Assembly: GCF_008831285.2 (NCBI RefSeq)
Contig: NC_045145.1
Coordinates: 4,132,723 to 4,196,722 of the forward strand
DNA: 64,000 nt
Source of the DNA: Nymphaea colorata
Lineage: Eukaryota; Streptophyta; Magnoliopsida; Nymphaeales; Nymphaeaceae
Reading direction: 5' to 3'
Under the pieces are notes generated by a model that searched no databases, was not told where the DNA came from, and saw only the letters and a list, made by a program, of their open reading frames with translations. Shown here piece by piece: positions 58,117 through 64,000 of this stretch (position 1 is its first letter; every line of letters begins with the position of its first letter). The position numbers and the translations under genes were made by a program.

Positions 58117-61100
58117 ATGGTTATCCCCCATGCCCTCGTCGTCCGCTTGTGCGCCCAAGGCCATGTTGCACCTCTGATGGAGCTCTCACACCAACTAGCT
58201 GATCAAGGTGTTCTCGTTACCTTTGTGAACACGGAATTTATACACAAGTATGTCTTGGCGGCGCTGCCAGAAAACTTCCGTAGCAATTACAGTGGGAGAA
58301 TCCGGTTGGTGACCATCCCCGACGGCGCAGTTAACGACGAGGAGCGCTTCATCCTTTCAAAGATGTTTCCCCTCCTGCAGTACAACACCCCTAGTTTCAT
58401 AGAGGAGCTCATACTGAACATCAATGAGAAGGAGGAGCACAAGATTACGTTTGTCATCGTTGATGGGACTATGGGATTTCTCCTGGATGTTGCCAAGAAG
58501 CTCAACATCCCTAGAGCTGCCTTCTGGCCAGCCTCAGCCTGGATGTTGTTCATCCTCTTCAAGATTCCAACGCTGATCGATGCCGGAGTCATTGATCTAA
58601 ATGGTAGGGCTCCTGTTTCAGATATGTATTTTATTGCACTTTTGCTCCATGTTTGCATGCTCTTGGTATTGAGTGGTAACGGGTTAATTGCATACGATGA
58701 GATATTTGTGCAAGTTCGTGAAGGGAATTTTGAAAGACCAACTTAATTTTTTGCTTGACAACTTAAGGAATTAGTACTTTATACCTTGGAATATTCAGTA
58801 CTTAAAAAACGTTATCTGCACATTTGTATGGTCTAGTTTTGGTGATCGACTCTCTTGGTTGTTGAACAATCTAAGTCTTTGTTCCTGAATGTAGCAGAGG
58901 AAAAGGTAAAAGCAAATGATAAGTAATGTGTGTCTCATAGGATATAAAGCCCAAACCATGCACTAGTAGGATGTGAACGGAGCCATATGATCAATCTGCT
59001 AACCTGAATCCACCAAAACTTGACAAGGGATTTGAAGTTCGAATTCATGAATGTTGTCACATTTTGGTCTGTTATTCTTTTAAGCATGTATATGGCGACA
59101 AATGCAATGCTCGAGTTGAATGATATACTATAGTCAAGTCCCTAAGCAAACTAAAAACTTAAAAGCATGAGGGTATGACCTTGAAGGAGTTATAAGTCAT
59201 ATATTAAATAAAATTGATAATTAATGTGTGGTCCTATGGCTCTCCAAATGTACAATTGTGTTGGGTGCCTTTTCCTTATTGAAGAATCTAGGCCTCACCT
59301 TCAGTTTTCAAGAAATACTCTTAAGAATTGACAATATCAGTGTCCTATGGGATAGAATTTTTTAAATTAAAATCCACACCACTTTCTTAATCCAATATTA
59401 AAACATTTTTCATATCCGAATTTTTCAAAATAGATTGATTGGGTATCTGATCCAATTATTGCAATCCCTATCTCCATCAACTTTTCAATACATCGACCTG
59501 GAAGGTTTGAATCCACTAGCAATCAGATGATCCAAAGTCTCGTAGTTCGGAATAACCTTGTGAATATTTGAGATCTTCCCATAGTGTATCTTTTTGTCAG
59601 AATATGTCCAGGATGACGAGGATTTCACATTTTCGTGACTTTTGTGTCACAAAATCAAGCAATGGGAAACCGGGAGTTTTACAATTGTAGTTTTGTTCAC
59701 ATAAGTAATTTACAGCTTTAAAGATTAATATTGTTTGTGTAGAACGTGATTTTCTGTTTCCAGTAAATTAAAAATTCACAAAATCATGTAAATGCTGAGA
59801 AACAGGATCGACCTTTTTAGCAATTCCGAACAAATTAAAATAAAGGCCATATTAAGAAAATGGGAAACAACGAATACAAATATTAGAACCAAAAGATAAT
59901 CCTTAAATGCAAATTTCTAAAAATAAATAGTGAACACTTAAAACTGTGACCTTCTCATCTCTTATGCGCATATACATCTTGAGATTGGGTTGCGTATACA
60001 TGTTGAGATTGGGTTGTGTGCACACCACTCCATGTCCAAAATAAAATTAATCATGTTACGCACCATCGATTGACTGTTCTCTCACAGACGGAGCCAAAGG
60101 GGAGGCGGCATGGGTCCTAACCACACCTCAATTTTATAAAAAATTACATGTATTTTTTTTTAATTTTATTTGTCTTATAAAAAAAAATTTAAAAAATAAT
60201 ATTTTGTCCTGTGTCAAAATTTAAAAACTTTAATGCTTTTTTGACTCCACCACTGTGTTCTCTCATCCACACCCGTGGTTACACACACTTTGTTTTCAAG
60301 TTATTTTCACATTTATTTAGATTGAATGACAGCCTCACATACAGAGAAACGGTTGGCCCATGACACTACCTACTGTTTTTTTGGAAAAGAAATTATATTA
60401 TATTTTGCTTTAATCTTGAAATGAAATGAATTTCATCTATTACTAAAAGAAATAATAATTTGGCTGGCATGGTAATAGGGTTTATACAAGAAGGCAAATT
60501 AATCCAACTTTCTGAAGGGTTACCAGCCTTCAACCCAGCGCATCTGTTCTGGGTGCCCTTTGGAGACACCAACCAACAGGAGGTTTTCTTCAAATACCTA
60601 CAGATGTGCGTCGAGCACATGAAAGGAATAGATCACATCCTCTGCAACTCATTTCCAGAGCTTGAATCGCCATTTCTCAAGCTCATCAACAATGCACTCC
60701 CAATCGGTCCTCTTCTCTCAACCAGCAATTCCGGGCGCCAGCCATCTTCGTTCTGGGCTGAAGACTTTAGCTGCATCAACTGGCTCGATCGACAACCGGC
60801 TTGCTCCGTCATCTATGTCTCACTGGGAAGCACCACGATACTCAGCAAGCACCAACTGGGCGAGCTTGCACTTGGGCTCGAGCTCACTGGACGACCATTC
60901 CTCTGGGTCTCTAGACCTACCATTATGGAGAATAATGCAGCTGTATATTCGGAAGGATTCATGGATCGAGTTGCAAGGCGGGCACTCGTTGTGGAATGGG
61001 CTCCACAAAAGGAAGTACTCTCCCATCCGTCGGTCGCATGTTTCCTGACTCACTGTGGCTGGAACTCAACCATGGAAGGGTTGTTCAATGGGGTCCCCAT

Positions 61101-61380
61101 GTTGGGCTGGCCTTACTTTGCTGATCAGTTTCTAAACCAGACTTGCATAGTTGATCTGTGGAAGGTGGGCTTGAAGTTAGTGAGGGATGACGATGGTGTG
61201 GTTGGGAAAGAAGAAATCAGAAAGAAAATAGAGGATTTGATGAATGATGAAGGAATCAGAGAGAGAGTTAGTGACATGAAAGAGAAGGGAAAGAGGGCGG
61301 TGATGGAGGGTGGTGCTTCCTTTGCTAATCTCAATGGATTTGTGCACACCATAAAGAGGGAGGCAGGAAATCAAGACTAA
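58117..61380 (+). CDS. UGT83A-like UDP-glycosyltransferase, intact copy B
   Basis: Two exons, 58,117-58,603 and 60,479-61,380, are joined in phase 1 across AATG|GTAGGG and GTAATAG|GGTTT. This gives 1,389 nt and 462 residues, essentially the length of Arabidopsis UGT83A1, with the intron after the ..IDLNG segment. The protein is a soluble GT1-family enzyme that transfers sugar from UDP-sugar to small acceptors. The catalytic His16 sits in AQGHVAPLM and its partner Asp116 in FVIVDGTMG. The PSPG box spans residues 336-379 (WAPQKEVLSHPSVACFLTHC through FADQ) with H354, C355, G356, W357, N358, S359 and the terminal D378-Q379. The Gln at the end usually favours UDP-glucose. The acceptor cannot be read from sequence; the rice UGT83A1 relative acts on flavonoids and monolignols. 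AATAAA lies at 61,422-61,427. Confidence 0.93.
60083..60255. mobile_element. hAT-type MITE inside the UGT-B intron, exact 8-bp TSD
   Basis: TGTTCTCT flanks both sides (60,075-60,082 and 60,256-60,263). The ends CACAGACGGAG and, reverse-complemented, CAGTGGTGGAG share the GGAG core of the other hAT ends here. The interior contains 'ttacatgta' and T/A runs as in the 51,475 element. The equivalent part of the copy A intron is shorter and lacks it. Confidence 0.75.
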
Positions 61381-61421
61381 TCAAGTTAAACTATTGAGCC
61401 TTTAATTTGCTTCAACCAATG

Positions 61422-61427
61422 AATAAA
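61422..61427 (+). terminator. Polyadenylation signal of UGT-B
   Basis: AATAAA lies 42 bases after the stop codon and is conserved in copy A at 44,603-44,608. Confidence 0.55.
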
Positions 61428-61446
61428 TGTCACTTTCACACGCTAA

Positions 61447-61620
61447 GAGGCTGTTTGACAAATGTTTGACAAAAGTAACAAATTGTTACTGTCCCATGAA
61501 ACTGCTTCAAAAATTGTTGAAAATTATGTATCTTAGTAACATAGTGTTCATGAATCTATCACAAATTCTAGACCAAAAGCGCTGAACAGTAACAATGTTG
61601 CAGGCTTACAGGGGCCTAAC
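61447..61620. mobile_element. MITE-like sequence in the UGT 3' flank
   Basis: 'ggctgtttgacaaatg' and 'aacaaattgttactgtccca' on the left have inverse counterparts on the right ('aacagtaacaatgttgc'). The homologous sequence lies at 44,630-44,795 in copy A, so insertion predates the duplication. The ends relate to the 2,568-2,732 family. Confidence 0.45.
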
Positions 61621-63030
61621 AGTCTTAATATGCTACGCAAATTGTAGTCAAATAAAAGCGAACCATTTACAAAAATATGAAAAATGAAGCAAGCAAAAAA
61701 TTGCAGGAGATAGGAGAGACTGGGAATTACAAGAGAGAAAATATGAGGCAACAGTATTTCTTTTTCTAACGGCAATTTTCCTGACGGCTTCTAAGCCGTC
61801 GGCGGTTGAGTTGCGGATAGTGGAAGCCGTCGATCAGCAAAACCCAACACTCTTGTCGATGGAGAAAGCTGTTGGCAAAACCCAATATCCCTAATTAGAT
61901 AAATTCATTTTAAAGCTAATGAGAAATGATCTTTTAAAGCTCAAACAAGGTTTAGAGCATAGCGACAAATATCGCTCTTGGGTTTTTATTGGTGAGGTTT
62001 TTTTTAGATAGTCATTGGCAATGTTGTTCTTTTTGAGAAAATCTTCGAGTTTTTTTATTTACGACCAAATAATTCCCATAACGATTGGCCTCCTTCTAAC
62101 ATTCAACTGATTTCCTATAGGACGAGAGGGAGAGTTTTGGATATGTCTCTCATTCTATCTTTTTTTTGTTTGTTATAGTTTACCTTCACCAGAAGTTGCT
62201 GAAGTTCTCTTGATTCAGTAATTCTCTAGTTTGTTCATTTTTAATTGTTTTATTCTTTGGAAATTTCTAAAAGTCGGGCGCATACCTGCCTGTTTCAGAA
62301 GAGAAATAATGCTTCTAAATGAAGCAAAGAGAAGTTATAAAAAGGAAATATCAATAATCAGAAAGAATAAAGAAAGAAATGTTGTGATCTCTTGATTGCT
62401 TTTTAATTTACTGGAGCAGGTAATATATATTATGGCCCCTAACAAGAGATCATGTGTTCCGGTTTGGAAATAACCAAAATACCCATGTTGGTTTACATGG
62501 AAGCCCACCAAGCACAAAAGTGAATACGAAAAACGATATCATTTTATAAAATTATGAAAGTGCTCCTCTTGTAAAATGTGAGAACATGTCTTCCCTTGTT
62601 AGGGACATAATATAGAAAACACTGTAAGAAAAGAAAAAATCAACAACGATGAGGAAAAGATGGATCAAGAGTACACATTGAATATCATAACAGATACATG
62701 ATACATACACAAAAAAACCAGCAAAAAAAGACAAGTTTAAGTAAAGAGCCACAAGATCTTTACAAAAAATGGTAATCAATTATTTTTGTAGGTTATAGAT
62801 AATCGCAAACAACAAGATATTCTCCCCGTGTCTGCTGTCTCTGGTGTGGACAAACTTTCAGACCTTCATTGCACACATAATTTCATGTAAGGTTATCAGA
62901 TCTAACCTTTACCCCTTGAGATCAACAAAAAATGATCAACAACCTCTGCAACAAAATAGTCTGAGAACAAGATCCGCCCAACAATTCAAACATCTTTCAA
63001 CTGCATAGGTTATTACCATCCTTCCAAATC

Positions 63031-64000
63031 GTATCAGCAGCTTTCCACCTCCATTTAAGCATTGAAGTTACAATGAATCTCAATCTTCCTACCATATTTA
63101 ACCCCGAAAAACAAAAAAGGACTAAACGTTTTAATTGCAAATTAACCAAACTAAGATCTAAATTAGGATGGCTCTCCATATAGCTTTATGGATGTTTCCT
63201 ACAGAAAACTTCAAAAGAAGACCACCAAACCCCTTTTTTAGATTCTATGTTGATTTTTTGGATGATCAAGTTACAGGAATATTAGATAAGGCGAGTTGGC
63301 AGCAATGCTAAAATACAGGAACAAAAACAAACTGATTTCTTTGCAGTTGAACCACCTTTAGACTACTCCAAAATGGAAAACCACCATCAAATGGAGAGCC
63401 AGCTATACAACTAGTTTGTCATTTACATATATTGGCTGTAAAGGGTTGTTTGGCATTAAGAACACAGTGTCAGTGTTTTATAAACCTTATCCCAAACATT
63501 GGGACAGATATGTCGTGGAACGCTGTTCACACTTTAAGTCTGCCCTAACCTTCTGAGTAGATTTATGAAATAGTCACATAGTATACTGCTACCGATTGAT
63601 TTCATAAAAGCAGCAAGCTCTTGCGAGGGATTTAGAAATCCAATCAGCTTCCCTTTCTCCTGTTCGCTACCTGTCGTAGAAAAACAGCTCTTTTATAAAA
63701 AAGAAAGGAACAAAGATAAAAATTTCATTGATGGGTCCGCATCAGAAGCCCAAAAAAGACAGATTTTTTAAAATTTTCTTTCACAGCTAGTGGTATTTTT
63801 CTTAAAAATTACTGCCAAATATGAAGATGTACTTGTCATTTTTTTTTCTCAAGGTTGTAAACCATCTTTCACTTTCTTTTAAGACAAAAAGGTGTTCTTG
63901 TTTCGGTCAACTTGATCATTGAGCTTTTGCCGTTAGTTGTAAGACAGACATTGCTACTAATTGATCTGGCTGTTACTAGTAAATTTTAAACCCATTATAG
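63031..64000. other. Right-edge spacer
   Basis: This lies beyond the end of the duplication. It contains a GTTTGGCA-type sequence at about 63,433-63,610 ('gggttgtttggcattaagaa' with 'cagtgttttataaa'), similar to the element at about 1,185-1,280. No gene is recognised before the window ends. Confidence 0.4.

Larger units (their letters stand above)
51757..63030. repeat. Segmental duplication, copy B
   Basis: Colinear with copy A (29,905-47,815) in the same orientation. It carries the intact UGT gene and keeps the empty sites of both hAT insertions found in copy A. Private features are an 86-bp tandem repeat at about 54,031-54,195, extra sequence near 55,540-55,620, and a larger UGT intron with its own hAT MITE. 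Confidence 0.9.

Noticed and set aside
1-64000. Viral, CRISPR, bacterial operon or organellar insertions
   Set aside because: I looked for direct repeats with unique spacers, Shine-Dalgarno-led gene clusters, reverse transcriptase of pararetrovirus type and plastid or mitochondrial genes, and saw none. The only reverse transcriptase is the copia one.

Overview
The window is nuclear DNA of a flowering plant. Its genes have GT-AG introns, and they include a PLS-class pentatricopeptide repeat gene, a cytosolic-type 6-phosphogluconate dehydrogenase with a single coding exon, and a plant family-1 glycosyltransferase with a PSPG box. The rest is AT-rich, microsatellite-rich, transposon-laden spacer. 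I could not identify the species. There are no bacterial-style operons, CRISPR arrays or organellar gene blocks.

Layout. 1-3.2 kb is spacer with two small inverted-repeat elements. 3.18-5.3 kb (minus strand) is the 6PGDH gene with a 5'UTR intron. 5.35-11 kb is spacer with GC-rich and GAGCTCGA-rich repeats. 11.08-16.42 kb is a decayed Ty1/copia retrotransposon with both LTRs and an exact 5-bp target duplication. 16.4-18.9 kb holds unrecognised coding-like fragments. 18.95-20.35 kb (minus) is a six-exon gene I assembled by hand. It encodes a 324-residue plant Ptta/En/Spm-type transposase-domain protein that is open throughout and possibly domesticated. A promoter/leader with an E2F-type site lies at 23.26-23.57 kb (minus). 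26.90-28.64 kb (minus) is the PPR gene.

From 29.9 kb to the right edge the window is dominated by a direct segmental duplication. Copy A spans about 29.9-47.8 kb and copy B about 51.8-63.0 kb, separated by about 3.9 kb. Each copy carries one UGT83A-like glucosyltransferase. The gene in copy B (58.1-61.4 kb) is intact with two exons and 462 codons. The gene in copy A (42.0-44.6 kb) is broken by several small deletions. Copy A is larger mainly because it gained a 5.2-kb hAT transposon (32,329-37,489) and a 0.57-kb non-autonomous hAT element (44,993-45,560). Both are flanked by 8-bp target duplications, and the matching unoccupied sites can be read in copy B.

The genes do not form a pathway. 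6PGDH is a housekeeping pentose-phosphate enzyme, the PPR protein is a predicted organelle RNA-editing factor, and the UGT is a small-molecule glucosyltransferase. The interest of the window lies in its structure: insertion/empty-site pairs, an apparent gene-conversion tract between the UGT copies, tandem amplifications private to one copy, and an intact multi-exon transposase-derived gene.
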